Source: JACDAN01 sp963842235 (GTDB taxonomy: Bacteria > Actinomycetota > Thermoleophilia > Gaiellales > Gaiellaceae). From it: a DNA stretch of 64,000 bases. Below are positions 29,612-36,486 of the stretch, piece after piece (positions within the stretch are counted from its first letter, which is position 1; each line of letters begins with the position of its first letter). The notes beneath the pieces are model-generated. The model searched no databases, was not told the origin of the DNA, and saw nothing but the letters and a program-made list of their open reading frames with translations. The DNA lies in assembly GCA_963842235.1 (NCBI GenBank), contig CAWJFT010000003.1:310001-374000 (forward strand), given 5' to 3'. Made by a program: the position numbers and the translations under genes.

Positions 29612-29953
29612 TCAGCTCTCCTCCACGTAGACGGGACGGACTTCGATGGCGCCATCCTCGGCCGCCGGGATCTGAGCCGCCAGCTGGCAGGCCTCGTCGA
29701 TCGAGTTGCACTCGAGGATGTAGAAGCCGCCGAGCGCCTCCTTGACCTCCGCGTAGGGCCCGTCCGTGACCAACCGGTCGCCGTTTCTGACGCGGACAGT
29801 CGTGGCGGCGCCGGTGCTCTGGAGCTCGGCGCCGCCGACGATCTTCTCGTTCTCCGAGAACTCCGCGTAGCGCTGGTAGATCGCCTGGCGCTCCGCCTCG
29901 CTCAGGTTCTCCCAGCCGTTCTCGTCTCCGTAGATCAGTGCCACGTACTGCAT
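29612..29953 (-). CDS. YCII/DGPF-domain protein 2
   Basis: The 113-residue paralogue of the next gene opens with QYVALIYGDENG and has the variant motif TDGPYAEVKEALGGF. An AAAGGAG ribosome site precedes ATG 29953. With the neighbouring copy it forms a tandem duplication inside the ECF42 operon. Confidence 0.88.
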   Translation of the reverse strand: MQYVALIYGDENGWENLSEAERQAIYQRYAEFSENEKIVGGAELQSTGAATTVRVRNGDRLVTDGPYAEVKEALGGFYILECNSIDEACQLAAQIPAAEDGAIEVRPVYVEES

Positions 29954-29971
29954 CCGTCGTTCTCCTTTCTA

Positions 29972-30076
29972 CTAGGTGAGCCGAAGCCGGATCACGAGCA
30001 GCTCGTTCGCGAGCCTCGGGTCGAGCTTCGCCGTCTCACGCACCACCAGGTTCCTCTGCGTCCTTCGCGGATTCAC
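29972..30076 (-). CDS. Short basic ORF (34 codons) ahead of the DGPF genes
   Basis: GTG 30076 follows a full AAAGGAGG ribosome site (30081-30088) and opens a 34-residue, Arg/Leu-rich frame beginning NPRRTQRNLVVRETAKL and ending at TAG 29972. It starts 20 nt after the helicase stop and ends 18 nt before YCII 2, on the same strand. The strong ribosome site is unusual for this window, so translation is likely. Its role is unknown; a leader peptide or coupling ORF is possible. Confidence 0.5.
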   Translation of the reverse strand: MNPRRTQRNLVVRETAKLDPRLANELLVIRLRLT

Positions 30077-30096
30077 GGCTCCTCCTTTCCGTCGCT

Positions 30097-32358
30097 CTAC
30101 GAAGACGACGAGCGGCGGCGGCCGGAATCGACATCGAGCATCCGCTGGAGGAGCGTGAGCGCGCCGGCCTTGTCCAGCGGCTCGTTCAGGTTTCCGCACT
30201 TCGGCGAATGGACGCAGGACGGACAGCCGTGGTCGCACGGGCAGCCCTCGAGCATGCGCGCTGTGTCCGCGGCCCAGCCCTCGAAGGAGTCGAATCCGCG
30301 CTCCGTGATCCCGACGCCGCCGGCGTGGCCGTCGTAGACGAAGATCGTCGGCGCGCCGGTCTGAAAATGCAGGTTCGTCGAGAGGCCGCCGATGTCCCAG
30401 CGATCGCACATCGCCCAGAGTGGGAGCAGCGCGATCAGCGAGTGCTCGGCCGCATGCAGCGATCCGAGGAGGCGCGGCATCTCTTCCAGGCCCGCGAGCA
30501 TCGCGGCCCCGGGTGAGAACCAGATCGCTTCCGTCTCGAACTCGGTATGCGGGAGCTCGAGCGGGACGGTCTCGATGGTCTCGCCGTCCTGGATCCGCTT
30601 GCGCTGGTAGGCGACCACCTGCTCGGTCACAGTCACCCGTCCGAAGGCAAGTTCGACGCCGAGGCGGCGCTCGGCTCGCGCGGTGTCGAGGATCGCGGTC
30701 ATCGTGTCCTTCTTCGCCTGCGTGTACTCGTCGCCGACGAATGGCTCGACGAGCGCCGTCCGGGCCTCGTGATCGAGTTCGAGCACGCGGTAGGACTCGC
30801 CGAGGTGAAGGTAGACCGCCCCGTCGTGGACGGTCGAGTAGGCGCGTTCCCGCTCGACCAGGCCGAGCAGCGATCCCGTGTCTGCGTCGACGACCGTGAA
30901 CGTGTCGGGCGTCGCCGACCTGAGTCCGAAGCGGCCGGCCGGGTAGTCGCGCCCGGCCCAGATGTACCCACGCTGCGTGTGACGCAGCTCCGGAAGGAGG
31001 GCGGCCCGCTCGAGCGCTTCCGGGCCGAGCGTCTCTGCGTCCGCGTCGTCCAGCGGCCCTTCGAAGGCGGCTGCACGGACATGGCCGTCGAGCACCCGCG
31101 GGTTCGAATGGTCGAGGATCGCGGCTTCCACGCGGCGGTCGAGCAGCGCCTCCGGCTCGCGCATGAAGAACTGGTCGAGTGCGTCCTCACTGGCGACGAG
31201 CACGGCCAACCCGTGACCTCGTCGGCCCGCACGGCCCCACTGCTGGCGAAGGCTCGCCACGGTTCCCGGGAAGCCGATGCAGATGACGCAGTCGAGTAGC
31301 CCGATGTCGATCCCGAGCTCGAGGGCGTTCGTGGCGCTCACGCCGAGGAGCTCGCCCTCGGCGAGCCGGCGCTCGATGTCCCGACGCTGGGCGGGCGTGT
31401 AGCCGGCGCGGTAGGGCGATAGGCGCGTCGAGTCGCCGAGCCGCTGGGCCGTGAAGCGGTGGACGAGCTCGGCAGCCTTGCGGCTCTTGGCGAAGCAGAG
31501 CGTCCGGACTCCCCGCTCGACAAGTGAGGCCATCAGCCGTGATGCCTCGCCCAGCGCGCTGGCGCGGAGCCCGAGCTCCTCGTCGGTGAGCGGAGGGTTC
31601 CAGAGCGCGATCGTCCGCTCCGCCTTCGGGGCGGCGTCCTGGTCGATCACGCTCGCCTCGACGCCCAGCAGCCGTTTCGCGAGCTCACCCGGGTTCGCGA
31701 TCGTCGCGGAGGCGAGGATGAACTGCGGATCGGCGCCGTAGACCCGCGCGAGCCGTCTCAGCCGGCGGAGGACGTTGCCGACGTGCGAGCCGAAGACGCC
31801 GCGATAGACGTGCGCCTCGTCGACGACGACGTAGCGCAGGTTGGAGAGAACGTCGCCCCAGCGGTCGTGGTGCGGCAGCAGGCCGACGTGGAGCATGTCC
31901 GGGTTCGTGAGGATGAGGTTCGCCCACTTCCGGACCTGCCAACGCTCCGCGACCGGCGTGTCGCCGTCGTAGATCGCCGGCTTGAGGCCCGGCGGCTCGA
32001 GCGCGGCCAGCGAGCGCACCTGATCCTGGGCGAGCGCCTTGGTCGGGTAGAGGTAGAGCGCGCGCTGCTTCGGGTCCCGTGCGAGGCCGTCCAGCACGGG
32101 CAGGTTGAACGCAAGCGTCTTGCCGGAGGCCGTCCCCGTCGTGATGATCAGGTGCTCGCCCCGCCCCGCCGCCTCCCAGGCCTCCGCCTGATGCGTGAAG
32201 AGCGCCGTAACGCCTGCAGCATCGAGCGCCTCGCGCAAACGCGGGTCGAGGTCGTCCGGGATCGGCTCCAGGCGGGCCGAGCGCGCAGCTTCGGTCGTGA
32301 GGTGCGCAAGCTCCTCGCCGGTGAGCAGGTCGTCCCAGGTAGCGGCGGTCGTGGCCAT
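30097..32358 (-). CDS. DEAD/DEAH-box helicase with DUF1998/MZB zinc domain (MrfA/Hrq1-like)
   Basis: The 753-residue SF2 helicase has a Q-like FTHQAEAW, Walker A as TGTASGKTLAFN, the DEAH box as VVDEAHVYRG, SATIANP (motif III) and QQWGRAGRRGHG (motif VI). The C-terminal domain ends in a four-Cys cluster (CPCDHGCPSCVHSPKCG) typical of the MrfA/YprA and Hrq1 family, which helps repair mitomycin-type DNA lesions. ATG 32358 is used; TACGAT lies 9 nt upstream. It heads the minus-strand run towards the ECF42 gene. Confidence 0.9.
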   Translation of the reverse strand: MATTAATWDDLLTGEELAHLTTEAARSARLEPIPDDLDPRLREALDAAGVTALFTHQAEAWEAAGRGEHLIITTGTASGKTLAFNLPVLDGLARDPKQRALYLYPTKALAQDQVRSLAALEPPGLKPAIYDGDTPVAERWQVRKWANLILTNPDMLHVGLLPHHDRWGDVLSNLRYVVVDEAHVYRGVFGSHVGNVLRRLRRLARVYGADPQFILASATIANPGELAKRLLGVEASVIDQDAAPKAERTIALWNPPLTDEELGLRASALGEASRLMASLVERGVRTLCFAKSRKAAELVHRFTAQRLGDSTRLSPYRAGYTPAQRRDIERRLAEGELLGVSATNALELGIDIGLLDCVICIGFPGTVASLRQQWGRAGRRGHGLAVLVASEDALDQFFMREPEALLDRRVEAAILDHSNPRVLDGHVRAAAFEGPLDDADAETLGPEALERAALLPELRHTQRGYIWAGRDYPAGRFGLRSATPDTFTVVDADTGSLLGLVERERAYSTVHDGAVYLHLGESYRVLELDHEARTALVEPFVGDEYTQAKKDTMTAILDTARAERRLGVELAFGRVTVTEQVVAYQRKRIQDGETIETVPLELPHTEFETEAIWFSPGAAMLAGLEEMPRLLGSLHAAEHSLIALLPLWAMCDRWDIGGLSTNLHFQTGAPTIFVYDGHAGGVGITERGFDSFEGWAADTARMLEGCPCDHGCPSCVHSPKCGNLNEPLDKAGALTLLQRMLDVDSGRRRSSSS

Positions 32359-32367
32359 CGGCGAACG

Positions 32368-32373
32368 ATCGTA
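32368..32373 (-). promoter_or_regulatory. -10 box for the helicase gene
   Basis: TACGAT on the minus strand lies 9 nt before ATG 32358 with no ribosome site between. Confidence 0.4.
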
Positions 32374-32450
32374 GTGGCAGGCTCTCCGGTCACCGGCGCT
32401 TCCATGCCAAGCCCTCGAGCGCTGGATTTCGGCAGGCCTGGCACTCCGGT

Positions 32451-32456
32451 TAGGCT
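32451..32456 (+). promoter_or_regulatory. -10 box for the thiamine operon
   Basis: TAGGCT ends 5 nt before the first base of the TPP aptamer (32462), placing transcription start at the aptamer 5' end. Confidence 0.45.
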
Positions 32457-32461
32457 TCTCC

Positions 32462-32539
32462 GGTACCGGGGTGCCGCTGAACGCGGCTGAGATCACACCC
32501 GTCGAACCTGATCCGGTTTGTACCGGCGTAGGGAGTTCC
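32462..32539 (+). ncRNA. TPP riboswitch (THI element)
   Basis: The core follows the THI-box consensus: GGGGTGCC, then GGCTGAGA (32485-32492), ACCCGT, GAACCTGATCCGG and CCGGCGTAGGGAG. The P1 right arm runs to the base before the thiD ATG, and the ribosome site (AGGGAG, 32530-32535) is part of the aptamer's 3' side. TPP binding should therefore hide the ribosome site and shut off translation. No terminator hairpin is seen downstream. Confidence 0.95.
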
Positions 32540-33376
32540 ATGAGCGTTCCAATTTGCCTCACGATTGCCGGCTCTGATTCAGGGGGCGGCGCCGGCATTC
32601 AGGCTGACCTGAAGGCGTTCGCGGCGGCGGGCTGCCACGGGACGAGCGCGATCGTGGCGCTCACGGCGCAGAACACGACGGGAGTGACCGCCGTTCACGA
32701 AGTGCCGCCCGAGTTCGTCCGCGAGCAGCTCCAGGCGATCTGGGAAGACATCGGCGTCGATGCGGCCAAGACCGGGATGCTGTTCTCGCGGCCGATCATC
32801 GAGACAGTCGCGGACTTTCTCGCGGATCACCCCGTCCCGCTCGTCGTCGATCCGGTGATGGTTGCCTCGAGCGGCGCGAAGCTGCTCCAGGACGATGCCG
32901 TGGATGCGCTCGTGACGCGCCTGTTCCCCCTCGCGACGGTCGTCACGCCGAATCTCCACGAAGCACAGGTCCTGGCGAGCCGTGTCCAGGGGCCTGGCCC
33001 CCAGACACGTCTGTTGTTGGCAGATGCGATCCACGAACTTGGCGCGCCGGCCGTGGTCGTGACGGGCGGCCACGGCGACGAGCCCGTCGACCACCTCTTC
33101 GATGGAAACGAGCACGTCGAGATCCCCGTCGAGCGCTACGACGTTGCGGCGACGCACGGAGCCGGGTGCACGCACTCCGCCACGCTCGCCGCGCTGCTCG
33201 CGCGCGGGTATCCCCTCGTGGAGGCGAGCCGCGGCGCGGCCGCCGCGGCCGCCTCCGCCGTTCGCAACGGGCTCGTCGAGATCGGGGCAGGCGAGGGCCC
33301 GGTCGATGTCCTCAACGTCAAGGAACGCGATGCCGGTCTCACCCGGTCAGACGCTGCGCGAGCTGCGCGCGCGTAG
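32540..33376 (+). CDS. thiD: Hydroxymethylpyrimidine/phosphomethylpyrimidine kinase
   Basis: ThiD phosphorylates HMP and then HMP-P for thiamine synthesis. The 278-residue ribokinase-fold protein has TIAGSDSGGGAGIQADLK, VVDPVMVASSG, VTPNL and the anion-hole motif HGAGCTHSA. ATG 32540 abuts the riboswitch. Around residues 148-158 the sequence RVQGPGPQTRL is encoded by a palindromic repeat (32980-33011), at a place where the family is usually variable. It overlaps thiM by 47 nt. Confidence 0.95.
   Translation: MSVPICLTIAGSDSGGGAGIQADLKAFAAAGCHGTSAIVALTAQNTTGVTAVHEVPPEFVREQLQAIWEDIGVDAAKTGMLFSRPIIETVADFLADHPVPLVVDPVMVASSGAKLLQDDAVDALVTRLFPLATVVTPNLHEAQVLASRVQGPGPQTRLLLADAIHELGAPAVVVTGGHGDEPVDHLFDGNEHVEIPVERYDVAATHGAGCTHSATLAALLARGYPLVEASRGAAAAAASAVRNGLVEIGAGEGPVDVLNVKERDAGLTRSDAARAARA
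32980..33011 (+). repeat. 32-nt palindromic repeat inside thiD
   Basis: The stretch is a near palindrome (CGTGTC at 32981 pairs with GACACG ending 33009). Its reverse complement matches 29 of 32 bases of 62930-62961, including the 19-mer GGGGGCCAGGCCCCTGGAC. Here it encodes VQGPGPQ in the thiD frame. Confidence 0.7.
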
Positions 33377-34118
33377 ACCCCTCGTCCACCAGATCACCAA
33401 CTACGTCGTCATGAACGAGACGGCGAACGCGACTCTCGCGCTCGGTGCGCTCCCGGTTATGGCCCATGCGCCGCAGGAGGTGGAGGAGATGGCCGCCGCC
33501 GCGGCCGCGCTGGTGCTCAACATCGGGACGCTGTCCGATCACTGGGTCGAGGCGATGCTGCTCGCCGGAAAGGCGGCGAACGGCCCGATCGTGCTCGATC
33601 CCGTCGGCGCAGGCGCCACGCGCTACCGCACCGAGACCGCCAACCGGCTCCTGGACGAGCTCGACATCGCCGTCGTCCGCGGAAACGCTGCCGAGATCGC
33701 AACGCTCGCCGGCCGAGACGCCGAGATCCGAGGGGTCGAGTCGATCGGAGTAAACGACTCGGCGCAGGAGCTCGCCAAGGAAGCAGCACGCGCGTTCGGC
33801 TCCATCGCGGCCGTCACGGGACAGACCGACTACGTCTCCGACGGAGAACGCGTGATCGCCGTCGCCAACGGCCACGAGCTCATGGGGACGGTGAGCGGAA
33901 CGGGCTGCATGGCGACAGCCGTGACCGGGTCGTTCCTGGCGGCGAAGCCGGACGCACCGCTGGAGGCCGCCGCCGAGGCGCTCGTCGCCTTCGGCGTCGC
34001 GGGGGAGGATGCAGCGCGGGACGCCAAGGGACCCGGCACCTTCCATGCCGGGCTCTACGACGCGCTCTACAACCTCGATCCGGACACGCTGGACGACCGG
34101 GGCCGCGTGGACGAATGA
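33330..34118 (+). CDS. thiM: Hydroxyethylthiazole kinase
   Basis: ThiM salvages the thiazole moiety by phosphorylating hydroxyethylthiazole. The 262-residue protein shows VHQITNYVVMNETAN, NIGTL, VLDPVGAGATRYR and the catalytic GTGCMATA. ATG 33330 has an AAGGA site 5 nt upstream and lies inside thiD. ThiM together with ThiD and ThiE suggests salvage; no thiC or thiG is in view. Confidence 0.95.
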   Translation: MPVSPGQTLRELRARRPLVHQITNYVVMNETANATLALGALPVMAHAPQEVEEMAAAAAALVLNIGTLSDHWVEAMLLAGKAANGPIVLDPVGAGATRYRTETANRLLDELDIAVVRGNAAEIATLAGRDAEIRGVESIGVNDSAQELAKEAARAFGSIAAVTGQTDYVSDGERVIAVANGHELMGTVSGTGCMATAVTGSFLAAKPDAPLEAAAEALVAFGVAGEDAARDAKGPGTFHAGLYDALYNLDPDTLDDRGRVDE

Positions 34119-34654
34119 GGCTCCACGCCCTCGTCAGCGACCTCGAGACGGCGCGCCGAGCCGCCGAGGGCGGCGCGACGGTGATCCAGCTGCGACTCAA
34201 GGGAGCAACAACCGACGAGGTCATCGCGCGCGGCGCCGGATTCCGGGAGCTCGGCCCGACGTTCGTCGTCAACGACGACGTGCACGCCGCGATCGCCCTT
34301 GGCGCCGACGGCGTCCATCTTGGCCGCGACGATTCCGGCGCGGAGGAGGCCCTTGCCGCAGGTCTCATGCTCGGCCGCTCCGCCTCCAGCGTCGAAGAGG
34401 CCCGAGCCGCGCAGGCCGAAGGTGCGTCGTACGTTGGCGCCGGCCCGGTATGGGCGACGCCGAGCAAGCCGGACGCCGATCCACCGATCGGCCTCGACGG
34501 GCTCCAGGCCATCTGCGAGGCCGTGTCCATCCCCGTGGTCGCGATCGGCGGCATCGACGTTTCCAACGCGCGAGCCTGCATCGATGCCGGCGCCGCCGGA
34601 GTCGCCGCCGTGCGTGCTGCTGAACGGACCGCCGAGCTCAGTGCGACTCTCTGA
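34115..34654 (+). CDS. thiE: Thiamine-phosphate synthase
   Basis: ThiE joins HMP-PP and thiazole phosphate into thiamine phosphate. The 179-residue TIM barrel is on the short side. It shows VIQLRLKGA, VNDDVHAAIALGADGVHLGRDD, YVGAGPVWATPSK and IGGID. The start overlaps the thiM stop as ATGA, and the end overlaps thiL by 14 nt. Confidence 0.93.
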   Translation: MRLHALVSDLETARRAAEGGATVIQLRLKGATTDEVIARGAGFRELGPTFVVNDDVHAAIALGADGVHLGRDDSGAEEALAAGLMLGRSASSVEEARAAQAEGASYVGAGPVWATPSKPDADPPIGLDGLQAICEAVSIPVVAIGGIDVSNARACIDAGAAGVAAVRAAERTAELSATL

Positions 34655-35457
34655 CGTCGGCGAGCTCGGCCTGCTCGCGGAGCTCCAGCGCCGAGGGCTC
34701 GCGCAGCGGATCACGAACGACACGGCCGAGCTCAGCGACGGGCGAATCCTGACCCAGGACGCGCTCGTCCAGGACGTCCACTTCCGGCTCGAATGGATCT
34801 CCTGGCGCGACCTCGGTTTCCGGGCCGCTGCGGTCAACCTGAGCGACCTCGCCGCGGCGGGCGCCGAACCAGAGGGACTGATCGTCAGCCTCGGAGCCCC
34901 CGGGCGACACCGAGCTGGACGACGTGCTGGAGCTCTACGAAGGGATGCGCGAGACCGGCGTGCCGGTTCTGGGCGGCGACACGATTGCCGCCGAGCGCGT
35001 GTACCTCAGCGTGACGGCCGCCGGTCGCTCGGAGCGCGTTCCGGGACGCGGCGGGGCCGAGCCGGGCGACCTGATCGTCGTCACGGGTCCGCTTGGCGCC
35101 GCGGGGGCCGCGTTCCGAGAGCAGCGCTTCGTCCGTCCACCCATCCGACTGAACGAGGGACGAGACCTGGCCCAAACGGCCCACGCCATGATCGACATCT
35201 CCGACGGTCTCGAGCGGGACCTTGGCCACATCGCGACGCGCTCGGGCGTGCGATGCCTCGTCGAGCTCGAGCGCGTGCCGCTCGCCGAGGGCGCCACGAT
35301 CGAGGATCTCGGCTTCGGTGAGGACTACGAGCTGCTAGCGGCTCTTCCGACGGAAGAGGGTTTCCACGTCATCGGACGCTGCGAGGTAGGCCATGGCGTC
35401 GAGCTACTCCGCGACGGCGTCCCGGTCGAGCTCGGCGGCTGGGACCACTACAGGTAG
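34641..35457 (+). CDS. thiL: Thiamine-monophosphate kinase, frameshifted in this sequence
   Basis: ThiL makes the cofactor TPP from thiamine phosphate. The first 85 or so codons from GTG 34641 read TNDTAEL, QDALVQDVHFRLEW and AAAVNLSDLAAAGAEP. After LIVSLGAP the frame breaks at a C5G3 run (34897-34904). The expected continuation (DTELDDVLELYEG, GGDTIAAE, IDISDGLERDL, GFGEDYELL) is one frame over and runs to 35457. Removing one C or G restores an intact protein of about 271 residues. Because ThiL is normally essential, an indel error at the homopolymer is the simplest reading; a recent pseudogene is the alternative. Confidence 0.85.
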
Positions 35458-35768
35458 CGCGACCAGGCCCGTTCGTAGTGCTCCCGCGAGCGCGCACCGA
35501 GGACGGTTTCCTGCGCCTCGCCCGCGTCGAAGAGGATCACGGTCGGGATCGAGAGGACGCCGTAGCGTGAGGCCGCGACCGGGTTCTGGTCGACGTTCAT
35601 CTTCGTGAAGACGATGCGATCGCCGGCATCGTGCTCGAGGCTCTCGAGCACCGGCGTGATCGCGTGACAAGGGCCGCACCACGGCGCCCAGAAGTCGACG
35701 ACCACCGGTCCTTCGGCCTGCAGCACCTGCTCCTCGAACGTCTGGTCGGTGACCTCAACCACGGGCAC
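35448..35768 (-). CDS. trxA: Thioredoxin
   Basis: The protein is a 106-residue disulfide reductase with the active site FWAPWCGPC at about residues 26-34, cis-Pro in LSIPTVILF, and full thioredoxin length. It overlaps the 3' end of the preceding glycosyltransferase gene by 14 nt and the convergent thiL by 10 nt. GTG 35768 is used; GTG 35762 is possible. Confidence 0.92.
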   Translation of the reverse strand: MPVVEVTDQTFEEQVLQAEGPVVVDFWAPWCGPCHAITPVLESLEHDAGDRIVFTKMNVDQNPVAASRYGVLSIPTVILFDAGEAQETVLGARSREHYERAWSRYL

Positions 35769-36468
35769 GAAGACTAGCCAGGCGCAGCGCCGGAACCTTC
35801 CACACGGCCTCGAGGACGATCGTCTTGCTCATCTTCGAGCCGCCTACCTGCCGATCGACGAAGACGATCGGCACCTCCACGACGCGGAACCCGCGTCGCA
35901 GCGCCCGGTAGGTGGTCTCGATCTGGAAGGCGTAGCCCTTCGAGTGGATCGCGTCGAGGTCGATCGTCTCGAGCACGACTCGGCGGTAGCACTTGAAGCC
36001 TCCGGTCAGGTCACAGACGCCGACGCCGAGGAGGACCTGCGCATAGAGCGAGCCGCCACGGGAGATGAGGCGGCGCAACAGGCCCCAGTTCTTCGTGCCG
36101 CCGCCGTCCACGTACCGTGAACCGATCACGAGGTCGGCGTCCTCAGCCGCGGCGGCCAGACGAGGGACATCGGCCGGATCGTGCGAGAAGTCGCAGTCCA
36201 TCTCGAAGATCAGGTCGGCGCCGAGCTCGAGCGCGCGGCGGAACCCGTCCAGATACGCCGGTCCGAGACCCTCCTTGCGCGGACGGTGGAGCACGTGGAC
36301 ACCCTGCCGCTCGCCCGCCAGCCGGTCGGCGATCTGCCCGGTCCCGTCCGGCGAGCTGTCGTCGATGACGAGCACGAGATCCTCGTCGCCGAGCACGTTC
36401 TGGAGCGCGTCGACCATAGGCTCGAGGTTGTCGCGCTCGTTGTAGGTGGGGAGGCAGACACAAAGCAC
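35755..36468 (-). CDS. Polyprenol-phosphate mannosyltransferase-type GT2 (Ppm/DPM1-like)
   Basis: The 237-residue GT-A enzyme opens with VCLPTYNERDNLEPMV and has the nucleotide site DDSSPDGTG and metal site MDCDFSHDP. It also has GSRYVDGG and the acceptor region of dolichol/polyprenol-phosphate mannose synthases (GYAFQIETTYRA). It lacks C-terminal membrane helices. It would load mannose (or glucose) on a lipid carrier for protein or wall glycosylation. GTG 36468 is only 18 nt from the divergent polX start. Confidence 0.88.
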   Translation of the reverse strand: MLCVCLPTYNERDNLEPMVDALQNVLGDEDLVLVIDDSSPDGTGQIADRLAGERQGVHVLHRPRKEGLGPAYLDGFRRALELGADLIFEMDCDFSHDPADVPRLAAAAEDADLVIGSRYVDGGGTKNWGLLRRLISRGGSLYAQVLLGVGVCDLTGGFKCYRRVVLETIDLDAIHSKGYAFQIETTYRALRRGFRVVEVPIVFVDRQVGGSKMSKTIVLEAVWKVPALRLASLRARG

Positions 36469-36473
36469 GCGCC

Positions 36474-36479
36474 TATCAT
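36474..36479 (+). promoter_or_regulatory. -10 box for polX
   Basis: TATCAT lies 7 nt before ATG 36487, with no ribosome site, inside the 18-nt gap between divergent starts. Confidence 0.5.
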
Positions 36480-36486
36480 CGTCGCG

